Source: Stutzerimonas stutzeri
GTDB taxonomy: Bacteria > Pseudomonadota > Gammaproteobacteria > Pseudomonadales > Pseudomonadaceae
Length of the DNA stretch: 64,000 bases
Assembly: GCF_002890895.1 (NCBI RefSeq)
Contig: NZ_POUL01000002.1
Span: forward strand, 248,001 to 312,000
Direction of reading: 5' to 3'
Position 1 is the stretch's first letter, and the number at the start of each line of letters is the position of its first letter. The translations under genes were made by a program, and so were the position numbers. The notes beneath the pieces are model-generated. The model had not been told where the DNA came from and did no database searches. It was given only the letters and a program-made list of their open reading frames with translations. Of the stretch, positions 9,694 through 18,659 are shown one piece after another.

Positions 9694-11079
9694 TCATGCC
9701 GGGCTGATGTTTTGGTTGATGCGGAAGAGATTTGTCGGGTCGAACTTCCTTTTCAGATCCACCAGTCGCTGGTAGCTCGTGCCATAAGCGAAGGCGGTGC
9801 GCTCAGCTTCATCACTGGTCAGGAAGTTCACGTAAGCGCCACCACTGGCAAACGACTGCGTACGGTCAAAAAACTCCCGCGCCCAGGCAATGCAACGAGC
9901 ATCCTCATCCGCCGTTTCCCAGCGGACATGCACATTCATCACATAGTTGGCGTCACGACTCGAGTAAGCCATGGCGTCAGGCTTGGTTCGTCCTGTTTCG
10001 CCACCTATCGTAGCGACGAATATCTCGCATTGCGGTGAGGGCAGTGCATTGGCGTATTCGATGACGGTATCGATCAACCCCTCCTCGAGCTCTGAGAAAT
10101 TGTGGGATTTCCAGTAGTTCCGGGAGCCCGGCGTCAATAGCGGATCGAAGACCTGCTGCCAATCGACATACGGCTGCACGCCGATGTGCTCACCGTAGGC
10201 GGAACCGAACTGCCTCAGTGCCTCCACATGTTTCATGCCCTCATCGGGGTCGCCTGCGTAACAAACGGCCAGCACAACGATTTCTTTGCCGTGGACCTCT
10301 TCGGCCAGGAACGGCAACGGCGGCGCCTTGCGGGCAACCATCCAGACGTTGAGCTCGTCCGGCATCGTTTCGGTGAAACGAGCGAACTGGGTGATAACGG
10401 ATTTCGCCTGTTCAAACGGAAAGACGATGAGGCCGCACAACACGTCAGGCCCTACCGGGTGCAGCCGAAATTCGAAACGGGTGACGATGCCGAAATTCCC
10501 GCCGCCGCCGCGAAGCCCCCAGAACAGATCCGAGTTTTCCGACTCACTGGCGTGCAGCTGACAACCATCGGCGACTATTACATCCGCCCCCAGCAGGCTG
10601 TCTACGGTCATGCCGTACTTTCGGCTGAGCCAACCAAAGCCGCCGCCAAGGGTCAGCCCGGCCACGCCCGTGGTGGAGTTTATGCCCAGAGGCGTGGCCA
10701 GGCCGTGTGCTTGCGCAGCCGCATCGAAGTCAGCCAGCGTGCAGCCCGGCTCGACATAGCCTCGACGTTGTTCCGGATCGATAGTCACGTCTTTCATAAG
10801 CGAGAGATCGATCATCAGGCCGCCGTCACAGACTGCATTCCCAGCAATATTGTGTCCGCCGCCGCGGATAGAGAAAGGCAGGTCGTGTTGGCGAACGAAG
10901 TCCAAAGACCGAACCACGTCGTCAGCAGAACCGCAGCGGGCAATCAGCGAAGGACGGCGGTCGATCATGCCGTTCCAGATCTGGCGCACTTCGTTGTATT
11001 GGGGATCTTCGGGAAAAACGAGCGTGCCCGCAAAAGCCGTGTGAAATGCGTCTGTCGCGGTGTGTGAAAGCTGATTCAT
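9694..11079 (-). CDS. BBE-type FAD-linked oxidoreductase
   Basis: Flavoprotein of 461 residues with an FAD-binding PCMH domain (about 35-205) and a C-terminal berberine-bridge segment ending YQRLVDLKRKFDPTNLFRINQNI. The His in RGGGHNIAG is the usual 8-alpha-histidyl FAD anchor. At the place of the second anchor, 6-S-cysteinyl, the sequence reads NSTTGVAGL, with no Cys, so monocovalent FAD as in 6-hydroxynicotine oxidase-like enzymes is expected. The chosen ATG (11079) drops 16 unlikely residues of the longer frame; the ribosome site is weak. Relatives oxidise sugars, alkaloids or alcohols; substrate unknown. Confidence 0.78.
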   Translation of the reverse strand: MNQLSHTATDAFHTAFAGTLVFPEDPQYNEVRQIWNGMIDRRPSLIARCGSADDVVRSLDFVRQHDLPFSIRGGGHNIAGNAVCDGGLMIDLSLMKDVTIDPEQRRGYVEPGCTLADFDAAAQAHGLATPLGINSTTGVAGLTLGGGFGWLSRKYGMTVDSLLGADVIVADGCQLHASESENSDLFWGLRGGGGNFGIVTRFEFRLHPVGPDVLCGLIVFPFEQAKSVITQFARFTETMPDELNVWMVARKAPPLPFLAEEVHGKEIVVLAVCYAGDPDEGMKHVEALRQFGSAYGEHIGVQPYVDWQQVFDPLLTPGSRNYWKSHNFSELEEGLIDTVIEYANALPSPQCEIFVATIGGETGRTKPDAMAYSSRDANYVMNVHVRWETADEDARCIAWAREFFDRTQSFASGGAYVNFLTSDEAERTAFAYGTSYQRLVDLKRKFDPTNLFRINQNISPA

Positions 11080-11305
11080 AACGATCACCGTTGAGTATGC
11101 CGGAAGGCACGCACAAGGCCTGCCCACGGCTGTGAAGGGGGAGACTACGACCTTCTGGCGATAGTCGATGCCTCACAGCACCCCACAACTCGGCATTCGT
11201 CAGCGGATATGCACAGTATAGGCACTCAAGTCAATAGTGCCCGGCTGATTGAAAGGTTTCGGTGCGTGGGATGGGCTTTCTCGCTCTGCTAAGCCCTACA
11301 GTGGC

Positions 11306-11333
11306 AAAAAAAAGCCCGTCACTAGGACGGGCT
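11306..11333 (-). terminator. rho-independent terminator of the porin gene
   Basis: AGCCCGTC-ACTAG-GACGGGCT (11313-11333) followed on the minus strand by a seven-base U tract (A run 11306-11312 on plus). It lies 53 bases past the porin stop codon. Confidence 0.85.
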
Positions 11334-11385
11334 AAAGTTTCCGCAACAGGAGCGAGGAGTGTTGCGTCCAGCGTGGTGGTGACGC

Positions 11386-12672
11386 TTACAAGATCGAGAT
11401 CGGGTAGTTGAAGATCAGACGGTTCTCGTCAAACTCGTTACGGCTGAACGAGCTGTCACGACGCATGCTGGAGTTACGCCACTTGATGTTCAGGTTCTTC
11501 AAAGCGCCGCTTTGTACGGTATAAGCCAGCTCGGATTCGCGACCCCATTCCGAGCCTTCGTCACCGCTTGCTGTGGTGATGTTGTCGCCGCTGATATAGC
11601 GGTTCATCAGGACCAGGCCAGGGATACCGACGCCAGCGAAGTTGTAGTCGTGGCGAATCTGCCAGGAGCGCTCATCGGCCGCGTCATAGGCGGAGTTGAA
11701 GCTGTCGTTAGCTACCGATGCACCGCCGGTACCGTTAACGCGCATCCACTGATTACCGCTGACTTTTTGCAAACCGATGTAGAAGGTGTTGGCACCGGCT
11801 TGCAGGCCAAACAGACCGGAATAGGTCTTGTTGTCCAGATCGCCAGCCAGGGCGCTGCCCTCATCCTTGCCGGTGAAGTAGCCCAGGTTCGCGGTTAGGG
11901 CCAGATTTTCACCCAGCGGCTGGACATGTAGCACCTGCGCATAGCTCTGCTGGTAGATGTCCTCGAGACGGGCATGCCACAGACCAACCTTGGTCTTTTC
12001 ATTGAAGGTGTATTCACCACCGATGAAATTGAAGCGGTCTGAAGTGGCAGTAATGCCGTTCAGTCCGTCCTTGTACGACATATCTTCCATGCTGGCATCG
12101 TCACGGGTGCTGTTCTGGCGCATCTGACCACCGAACAGTGACAGGTTGCTGATCTCTCTCGACGAGATCATGCCACCTTGGAAGGTTTGTGGCAGCGAGC
12201 GGCCGTCATCCGCACGGAGCACGGGCACAACAACCTGCCACTCACCGACACGCAGTTCGGTTTCCGACATTTTGGCTTTGGCAGCCACGGCTATCCGACC
12301 GAAGTCATCCGCTGGGTGGCGTTCAGCACCAGTGCCGTGAGTCGGGAGCAGGCCAGTTCCGTAGGTGCCGGAACCGCCGTCGAGCTTGACTGCCAAACCG
12401 GCCAGCACATCAACGCCAAAACCTATCGGGCCAGGGGTGTAGCCGGACTGAGCATTGAGAATGAAACTCTGGGTCCACTCCTCAGCCTTGTTCTGGCCGC
12501 CGTTGTAGGCCGGGTCTACGAAATTACGGTTGATGTAGAAGTTACGAGCGTTGAGCGTGACCTTGCTGCCTTCGACAAAACCGTCCGCAGCGTAGGCGGC
12601 GGCAGGAATGCCGAGCGCCAGCGACAGAGTGCCTGCGAAGACGGCGGCAGACAAAGAATTGCGTGGGGTCAT
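11386..12672 (-). CDS. OprD-family outer-membrane porin
   Basis: Substrate-specific 18-strand OprD/Occ porin, 428 residues, with signal peptide 1-29 (cleavage near AAAYA-ADG). The ATG at 12672 follows AAAAAGGGAG; an earlier in-frame ATG adds 17 residues before the signal peptide. OprD porins take up carboxylates and basic amino acids. The perfect TGTCGTACGACA palindrome 121 bases upstream resembles the operator before kdgD, suggesting this one imports glucarate and/or galactarate. Followed by a good terminator, so probably monocistronic. The substrate is inferred from the shared site. Confidence 0.88.
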   Translation of the reverse strand: MTPRNSLSAAVFAGTLSLALGIPAAAYAADGFVEGSKVTLNARNFYINRNFVDPAYNGGQNKAEEWTQSFILNAQSGYTPGPIGFGVDVLAGLAVKLDGGSGTYGTGLLPTHGTGAERHPADDFGRIAVAAKAKMSETELRVGEWQVVVPVLRADDGRSLPQTFQGGMISSREISNLSLFGGQMRQNSTRDDASMEDMSYKDGLNGITATSDRFNFIGGEYTFNEKTKVGLWHARLEDIYQQSYAQVLHVQPLGENLALTANLGYFTGKDEGSALAGDLDNKTYSGLFGLQAGANTFYIGLQKVSGNQWMRVNGTGGASVANDSFNSAYDAADERSWQIRHDYNFAGVGIPGLVLMNRYISGDNITTASGDEGSEWGRESELAYTVQSGALKNLNIKWRNSSMRRDSSFSRNEFDENRLIFNYPISIL

Positions 12673-12791
12673 TGTTGTTGTGCTCCCTTTTTTAAGTAGT
12701 CCGCCCAGTGCGACAGGTGTCAAAGACGAGGCGGGATAAAGCGCGACCGCTGTTCAAAGCGACGCTGTCGGCGCAAAAGACCTGATATCAG

Positions 12792-12804
12792 TTGTCGTAC
12801 GACA
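12792..12804. promoter_or_regulatory. GntR/FadR-type operator before the porin
   Basis: TTGTCGTACGACA contains the perfect 12-base palindrome TGTCGTACGACA and fits TNGTNNNACNA exactly. It lies 121 bases upstream of the porin start and shares its core with 88-98 near kdgD. Rest of 12673-12973: porin leader and the 3' flank of the helicase gene, with no further gene seen. Confidence 0.6.
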
Positions 12805-12973
12805 GATCGGATTATGGCTGCGGAGTGTGACTTGTCAATTCAATTTGTAAAGAATTGTGAGAGCTCAGACTTTGGTCTAATGCTCTATTTGGCAGGCTTT
12901 AGAAGTCGAAGAGCAGCCAGTTGATATTGGCTTGTCGAGGGGTGGAGATACGATGACCTCGAAGCGACTCTAC

Positions 12974-15223
12974 CTATTCGGCAGAAGCCCACCAAACCGG
13001 CAGGAGTCGTCTGATGTCTTGCCTGGCGAAGCGGTCGTCGATCAAGTGAACAACGCCGACGTCTTCGGTGGTGCGAATAACTCGGCCGGCGGCCTGCACA
13101 ACCTTTTGCAGCCCAGGGTAGAGGTAGGTGTAGTCATAGCCCGCGCCGAACAGCTGATCCATCCGCGCTTTCATTTGCTCATTGACGGGGTTGACCTGTG
13201 GCAGTCCCAACGTAGCGACGAAAGCGCCGATCAGACGCCGACCTGGCAGGTCGATACCCTCGGAAAAAGCACCACCCAGTACGGCGAAGCCAATACCGCA
13301 ACTTTCATCCGTAAAACGTGCAAGAAAGGCATGGCGCGCCTCTTCATGCATGCTCCGCGTCTGTTCCCAATAGGGCAGCTGCGGATGCTGCGCAGCGAGC
13401 AGGTTGGTCACCTGCTGCAAGTAGTCAAAGCTGCTGAAGAACGCCAGGTAGTTGCCAGGACGTTCCCGAAATTGCTCGACGAGCAAATCGACAATCGGCT
13501 GAAGTGAAGCGTAACGGTCGTGATAGCGGGTCGAAATGTGCCGAGCCAGACGCACCTGCAACTGTTCGGACTGGAACGGAGAGTCCACATCGAGCCATAC
13601 GTGGTTGAGCGGCAGGCCGAGCGTGTCGGCGTAGAAACGCGGCGGGCTGAGGGTGGCTGAAAACAGCACGCATGAGCGCGCTTCGAGTAGGCGCGCCTTC
13701 AGAAACGGCGCAGGTAGCACGTTGCGTAAACAGAGCACAGACACGCGTGCCTCACTCCGTGTCGGGAGCAGCGTGCAGTCGAACAGCGAGTGATCTCCGA
13801 ACAGCTCAGCGAGCCGGCAGAAATGCATCGCATCGAAGTACACCGACTGCAGCGCCGGATCGAGACCTGCGGGGTTTTCCGCGAGATGCTCGGTGATTGC
13901 GCTGACCGCCTGTTGCAGCGCGCCAAGAAGCTTGTGTGGCAATTCCGGCTGGGCCTGATAGCTGAGGGTTTGCAAACGGTGCACATCACCCCAGCAGCGC
14001 AGCACACGCTCGACTGGCCTCTTAAGTGCTGCCGGAAGTATCTTCCGTAAGCCTTTGAAACTGCGAATGTCCAACTCGGCGCTGTACATCGCCCTGGCGC
14101 GTTCCAGCAGGTTGTGGGCCTCGTCCACTAGCAACCCGATGCGCCACTGATTGACCAGCGTCAGACTGTAGAGCAGGGCGCTCAGATCGAAGTAATAGTT
14201 GTAGTCGCCAACGACCACATCGGCCCAGCGAGCCATTTCCTGACTGAGGTAATAGGGGCAGACCTGATGGGCCACGGCCACCTCGCGCAGCGTCGACTGA
14301 TCGAGAAACGGTCGTCTTATGGCCTCGGCGCGCGCAGCGGGAAGGCGATCATAAAAGCCACGCGCAAGCGGGCATGATTCGCCATGACAGGCTTTGTCCG
14401 GATGCTCGCAGGCTTTGTCCCGTGCGATCAGTTCCAGCACGCGCAACGGCGACGAGGCCTTCAGGCTGGCAAGTGCGTCCAGTGCCAACTGCCGACCGGA
14501 GGTTTTCGCGGTGAGAAAAAACAGCTTGTCGAGCTGCTGACCGGGGACTGCTTTCAGTTGCGGAAACAAGGTTGCGAGCGTTTTGCCAATACCGGTTGGC
14601 GCCTGCGCCATCAGGTGGGTACCGGTGCAGGCAGCCTTGTACACCGCTTCGGCGAGCTGTCGCTGGCCGCTACGAAACTCACCGTAGGGGAATGTCAGAA
14701 GCCGTAATGCCTGGTCACGCTCGGCTCGATGGACCAGCTCCTGTTCTGCCCAGACAATGAGGCGTTGACACTGGGTTTCGAAAAACGCCTGCAGATCTTC
14801 AGCGCTGCAGGTTTCGATCAGCAGGGTTTCCTTCTGGCTGACCACATCGAAATACACCAATGCGATGTCCAGTGACTGCAGCGAGCGCATCTGGCAGAGC
14901 AACCAACCATAAACCTTGGCTTGCGCCCAGTGCAGGTGGCGGTGGTTGTCCGGTTGCCGGGCAAGGTCGCCTCGGTAGGTTTTGATTTCTTCCAGCTGAT
15001 TCTTCGTTGGGTCGTAGCCATCGGCGCGGCCGCGCACGTATAGATTGCGGTAGGTGCCTTCAAGCGTGACCTCCCGTTCGTACCCATCGCCACGCCGCGC
15101 GGTGACCGTGGCGTGACCGGCGATACCTTCCAGCGCGGTAGGCGAGGGCGTGAAGCGCAGATCCAGGTCACCCTGCTTGGCGGTGAACTCGCACAGGGCT
15201 CGCACCGCGACCCGATAACTCAA
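12974..15223 (-). CDS. PD-(D/E)XK nuclease-XPD/DinG-like helicase fusion
   Basis: Superfamily 2 DNA helicase of the Rad3/XPD/DinG group, 749 residues. An N-terminal PD-(D/E)XK nuclease-like module has Asp68 (RGRADGYD) and Glu79-x-Lys81 (LEEIKTY). The helicase has Walker A (QAPTGIGKT, about 207-215), a four-cysteine Fe-S site (Cys272, 279, 284, 322), DEAH box (VDEAH, about 366-370) and a C-terminal AAGRVIRT arginine-finger motif. The start is TTG at 15223 after GGAGG, overlapping the upstream stop as TTGA; a longer frame to 15370 lies inside that gene. Coupling to the FAN1-like gene suggests joint structure-specific repair. Nuclease activity is inferred from motifs. Confidence 0.87.
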   Translation of the reverse strand: MSYRVAVRALCEFTAKQGDLDLRFTPSPTALEGIAGHATVTARRGDGYEREVTLEGTYRNLYVRGRADGYDPTKNQLEEIKTYRGDLARQPDNHRHLHWAQAKVYGWLLCQMRSLQSLDIALVYFDVVSQKETLLIETCSAEDLQAFFETQCQRLIVWAEQELVHRAERDQALRLLTFPYGEFRSGQRQLAEAVYKAACTGTHLMAQAPTGIGKTLATLFPQLKAVPGQQLDKLFFLTAKTSGRQLALDALASLKASSPLRVLELIARDKACEHPDKACHGESCPLARGFYDRLPAARAEAIRRPFLDQSTLREVAVAHQVCPYYLSQEMARWADVVVGDYNYYFDLSALLYSLTLVNQWRIGLLVDEAHNLLERARAMYSAELDIRSFKGLRKILPAALKRPVERVLRCWGDVHRLQTLSYQAQPELPHKLLGALQQAVSAITEHLAENPAGLDPALQSVYFDAMHFCRLAELFGDHSLFDCTLLPTRSEARVSVLCLRNVLPAPFLKARLLEARSCVLFSATLSPPRFYADTLGLPLNHVWLDVDSPFQSEQLQVRLARHISTRYHDRYASLQPIVDLLVEQFRERPGNYLAFFSSFDYLQQVTNLLAAQHPQLPYWEQTRSMHEEARHAFLARFTDESCGIGFAVLGGAFSEGIDLPGRRLIGAFVATLGLPQVNPVNEQMKARMDQLFGAGYDYTYLYPGLQKVVQAAGRVIRTTEDVGVVHLIDDRFARQDIRRLLPVWWASAE

Positions 15224-16893
15224 GGCGCAGCCTCCGACCACTGCACGTAGCAAACAGCGAGCGGAATCTGCTGCCTCAGCGCAAATTCGATCCAGCGCTT
15301 CTGATTGTCCTGCAAGCGGTCGCCAGGGCCCTTCACTTCGATCATTCGATAACGCTGCTCGCCGGGCCACAGCTGGATGAGGTCCGGCAAGCCGCTGCGA
15401 TGGTTGGGCACATCCTCAAGGATGCGCTGAAAAAATGCGCGCAGATGCTCGGCTGGGATACAGGCGAGTGCCAGCTCCAGCAATGCCTCGTCGAACAGCC
15501 CCCAGCTGACGAAATGCGACTGCAGGCCAAACTTCTCTCGAAACGTGCGACGAATGCAGACACGGTATTCGTCAGTGCCGAGCTTGCTCAGACACTCGTC
15601 GAACAAGCCGGCACGACGAGCATGGAAATCAGGGCGCGTCAGATCAGCCGGGCCGGCGTGAAACGGGTGAAAGAACGCGCCGGGCAAAGGCGCGAAAATA
15701 GCGTCCCAACAGAGCAGACCAAGCAGCGAATTGATCAGCGCGTTTTCAACGTAGTAAACCGGCGCATCGCTGCGACCGAGGTGCGCGCGTACGGCCTGCT
15801 CGACGCTCATGCCGTCGGGCCTGGGCAGGCTCAGGTCTATGCGTTCTGGCTGCGCCGCGCGCACCTGACGCGCGGCCGGCTTGCCCAGCGCGCGTAGCAG
15901 GCGCGGCAGAATACGCTGCAGTTGCTGGGCTTCATGCTCACTTTCAGGCTTGGCCTGCGCCATCAGGGCCAGCTGCATGGCGGCCTCTGGCTGGTCGCAA
16001 CGCTCCAACACCCGGATTGCACGCTCGCGTGCGCCGGGATAGCTGTTGGCTGCATGCAGGCGCAGCGCCAAGGGCAGATCACCGTTGCGCTCGCATTGCC
16101 TGGCGATGCTCAGTATCAGTTTGCCGCGGCGATTTTCCAGCCATTCATTGGCGTACGGCGTCGACGGGATATCGGATAGCACCGCTTCTACCGCTTCTCC
16201 TGCCTCGAAGCGTTCACGACAGTGATGCAGGTGCAGGTAGGCATCCACATCAGCGCGCGCATGGAAGGCGCGGGAAGCCGGGGAGAACGCAACCTGCTCG
16301 TAGCGAAAAATGCCTAGATCGGCGAGCACGAACTCGGACCAGTCTTGATGGATGTTGCCGAAGAACATCAGCCGCAAGCGGTCGCCCAGATCGCCAATCG
16401 TCAGTGCGAACGCCGCGTCCTCAAGCCCCTCACACCAGCTGGCAAACGGCTTTGGCTGGGGCGCTTCGTCCAGCATGGCCTGGAGTAAATCACTCTTGCG
16501 CCGGCCGCAGTTTGCGGCACCGCCATAAACGCGAAGCAGTTCGTCTTTTTTCAGCAGACCAAACAGCTGCGCCAGATCCAGCATCGGGTTGATCTCGATC
16601 CAGCCGTGTTCGATAAGCGCAACGGATGCCTGCATTGGGCAACCAATCTCCGCGTAGTGCAGCTTGCTTGCGCGAAACAACGTGCCTTTGCGCATGACCA
16701 TGCGCACCAGCAATGCCTGCGCGGCCTGCGGAACCTGATGAAAATGGTCGAGAAAGGCGCGCTCGTGATCGTGCAGCAGATCACCGTGGCGCTCACCAAC
16801 CCAGGCGAGCACTTGGCGAAAGTTGTCGAGGTAATAGAAGGGGTTTTCCAGCGCCTGGCGCATCGAACGTCCGGTTCGGTCGAGCATGGGCAT
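15220..16893 (-). CDS. fan1: FAN1-type VRR-NUC structure-specific nuclease
   Basis: About 557 residues, the length of the bacterial FAN1 protein known from P. aeruginosa. The C-terminal VRR-NUC domain is clear: GLPDLIQLW supplies the Asp, RMIEVKGPGD the Glu-x-Lys, with DNQKRWI following. N-terminal and middle helical parts include an HTH-like DNA-binding region. FAN1 enzymes cut 5' flaps and unhook interstrand crosslinks. Start uncertain: GTG at 16902, ATG at 16893 or ATG at 16887, none with a strong ribosome site. The stop overlaps the start of the helicase gene, so the two are translated together. Confidence 0.88.
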   Translation of the reverse strand: MPMLDRTGRSMRQALENPFYYLDNFRQVLAWVGERHGDLLHDHERAFLDHFHQVPQAAQALLVRMVMRKGTLFRASKLHYAEIGCPMQASVALIEHGWIEINPMLDLAQLFGLLKKDELLRVYGGAANCGRRKSDLLQAMLDEAPQPKPFASWCEGLEDAAFALTIGDLGDRLRLMFFGNIHQDWSEFVLADLGIFRYEQVAFSPASRAFHARADVDAYLHLHHCRERFEAGEAVEAVLSDIPSTPYANEWLENRRGKLILSIARQCERNGDLPLALRLHAANSYPGARERAIRVLERCDQPEAAMQLALMAQAKPESEHEAQQLQRILPRLLRALGKPAARQVRAAQPERIDLSLPRPDGMSVEQAVRAHLGRSDAPVYYVENALINSLLGLLCWDAIFAPLPGAFFHPFHAGPADLTRPDFHARRAGLFDECLSKLGTDEYRVCIRRTFREKFGLQSHFVSWGLFDEALLELALACIPAEHLRAFFQRILEDVPNHRSGLPDLIQLWPGEQRYRMIEVKGPGDRLQDNQKRWIEFALRQQIPLAVCYVQWSEAAP

Positions 16894-17014
16894 GGCGCCC
16901 ACAAGGCTGTGTATTTATACAGTTACCAATGGTTTTGGCAATGCCTGGACGATCAGTGGCGACGACCTCTGCACCGGCGGGGCTTGGAGAGCTATAGAGT
17001 AAGGCTTGGCGCTC

Positions 17015-17043
17015 AACCCACCCGAGCCTTGGCCGGGTGGGTT
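17015..17043 (-). terminator. hairpin downstream of hemN
   Basis: AACCCACCCG (17015-17024) pairs with CGGGTGGGTT (17034-17043) around a nine-base loop, 15 bases past the hemN stop. The stem is long and GC rich but no U-tract follows, so it is a weak intrinsic terminator or 3' protector. Confidence 0.45.
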
Positions 17044-17057
17044 AAGCGCAATGAGGA

Positions 17058-18446
17058 TCAGACCGTGCGGGAAAAACGGCCCCGTTGCTCGCCGCCCAAA
17101 TAGGCGTCGAACGCCATGGCGACGTTGCGCAACATCAACTGCCCCTGAGGCAACAGAACCAGGGCATCGTCATTGATTTCCACCAGCCCGTCGGCGACAT
17201 GTTCGTCCAGCTTGGCCAGCGAGTCGGCGAAATAATCCTGGAAGTCGATGCCGTAGCGCTGTTCGATTTCGGCGTAATCGATGCGGCCATGGCACATCAA
17301 TGAAACGATCACGTCGCGACGCAAGCGATCGTCTTCGCTGAGCTGATAGCCGCGGTGCACCGGCAACATACCGTCGTTGAGCCGAGCGTAATACTGCGAT
17401 AACTCCTTTACGTTCTGGCTGTAACTGTTGCCGACTTTACCGATGGATGAGATACCGAGGCCGATCAGGTCACAATCGGCATGGGTCGAGTAGCCCTGAA
17501 AGTTTCGCTGAAGCGTGCCATTGGCACGCGCGAGGGTGAGTTCGTCGTCCGGCAGGGAGAAGTGATCCATGCCGATATAGACGTAGCCCGCCTCAGTGAG
17601 CCGCCGGATGGTCAGCTCCAGCAGTTCGAGCTTTCGCTCGGGCGGCGGCATGTCTTCCGGGCGAATCAGCTTTTGCGCCCGGACCAGATCCGGCAGATGC
17701 GCATAGCTGTAAGCCGCAATTCGATCCGGGCGGATGTCGATGATCTTGTCCAACGTCACGCCGAAGCTTTCAACGGTCTGCAGCGGCAGGCCGTAGATGA
17801 GGTCGACGCTGATCGACTTGAATCGGGCGTCACGCGCAGCCTGGACGAGCTCTCGGGTCTGCTCTTCAGTCTGGATGCGGTTGACTGCAATCTGCACCTG
17901 CTCGTCGAAATCCTGTACGCCGAAGCTCAAGCGATTGAAGCCAAGCTCGCGTAGCTGATGGATCTGAGCCGGGGTCACGGTACGTGGATCGACTTCCAGC
18001 GAAAACTCGTGATTGTCACTGTCGTCCATGTTGAACGCGTCGTGCAGCGTCGCCATGAGATCAGCCAGCTGTTCACTGGTGAGATAGGTTGGGGTGCCGC
18101 CGCCGAGGTGCAGTTGAGTCAGCTTCCGCGAGCGGTCGAAGAGCGCGGCCTGCATCCTGATCTCGCGCTTGAGGTAATCGAGGTACTCGACGGCGCGATC
18201 GGTCTTGTGAGTAATGATCTTGTTGCAGGCGCAGTAGTAGCAAAGGCTTTTGCAGAACGGGATATGGATGTACACCGACAGCGGCTTGGGCGTCGGGGCC
18301 TCGTTGGTTTCCTGCGCAGCGCTGCGGTAATCATCTATGGCAAAGGCCTGATGAAACTGCGGGGCAGTAGGGTAGGAGGTATAGCGAGGACCGGGACGGT
18401 CATATTTCTCGACCAGGGCGCGGTTAAAGCTCGGCGTTTGGTCCAT
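17058..18446 (-). CDS. hemN: oxygen-independent coproporphyrinogen III oxidase
   Basis: Radical SAM enzyme of haem synthesis used without oxygen, converting coproporphyrinogen III to protoporphyrinogen IX. The 462 residues match HemN (about 457 in E. coli), not the shorter HemW group. The Fe-S motif is CKSLCYYCAC (Cys65, 69, 72, plus Cys74), followed by LGGGTPTYL for SAM binding. The ATG at 18446 follows AAGGTGA; a GTG four codons upstream is less likely. The next gene upstream encodes a chemoreceptor with a c-type haem motif. Only an ANR half-site (18565-18569) was seen directly before hemN. Confidence 0.94.
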   Translation of the reverse strand: MDQTPSFNRALVEKYDRPGPRYTSYPTAPQFHQAFAIDDYRSAAQETNEAPTPKPLSVYIHIPFCKSLCYYCACNKIITHKTDRAVEYLDYLKREIRMQAALFDRSRKLTQLHLGGGTPTYLTSEQLADLMATLHDAFNMDDSDNHEFSLEVDPRTVTPAQIHQLRELGFNRLSFGVQDFDEQVQIAVNRIQTEEQTRELVQAARDARFKSISVDLIYGLPLQTVESFGVTLDKIIDIRPDRIAAYSYAHLPDLVRAQKLIRPEDMPPPERKLELLELTIRRLTEAGYVYIGMDHFSLPDDELTLARANGTLQRNFQGYSTHADCDLIGLGISSIGKVGNSYSQNVKELSQYYARLNDGMLPVHRGYQLSEDDRLRRDVIVSLMCHGRIDYAEIEQRYGIDFQDYFADSLAKLDEHVADGLVEINDDALVLLPQGQLMLRNVAMAFDAYLGGEQRGRFSRTV

Positions 18447-18659
18447 GTAGAGTTTCACCTTGATTGCATGATTGTGAGTGGCTGGGCCGGGCAGGGCCGT
18501 CGGCAGCCTGCGACATCTTGGCGCGAATTATCGCGTTTCCCCAGTCGGAGTGGGCCTGTCCCAGATCAAGAACCGGTCAGGCCGGACGCCCGGACGCCGA
18601 GCGGTCGTCACATTAATAGTAGGCCAAGCTGCCGCATGCGCGGCAGCTGCCATTCGTGA

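Noticed and set aside
12932..13507. Plus-strand 191-codon frame
   Set aside because: It is opposite the conserved C-terminal helicase motifs of the minus-strand gene; a shadow frame.
18565..18569. Possible ANR site before hemN
   Set aside because: Only one half-site (TTGAT on minus) is present; the partner half does not match ATCAA at the right spacing.
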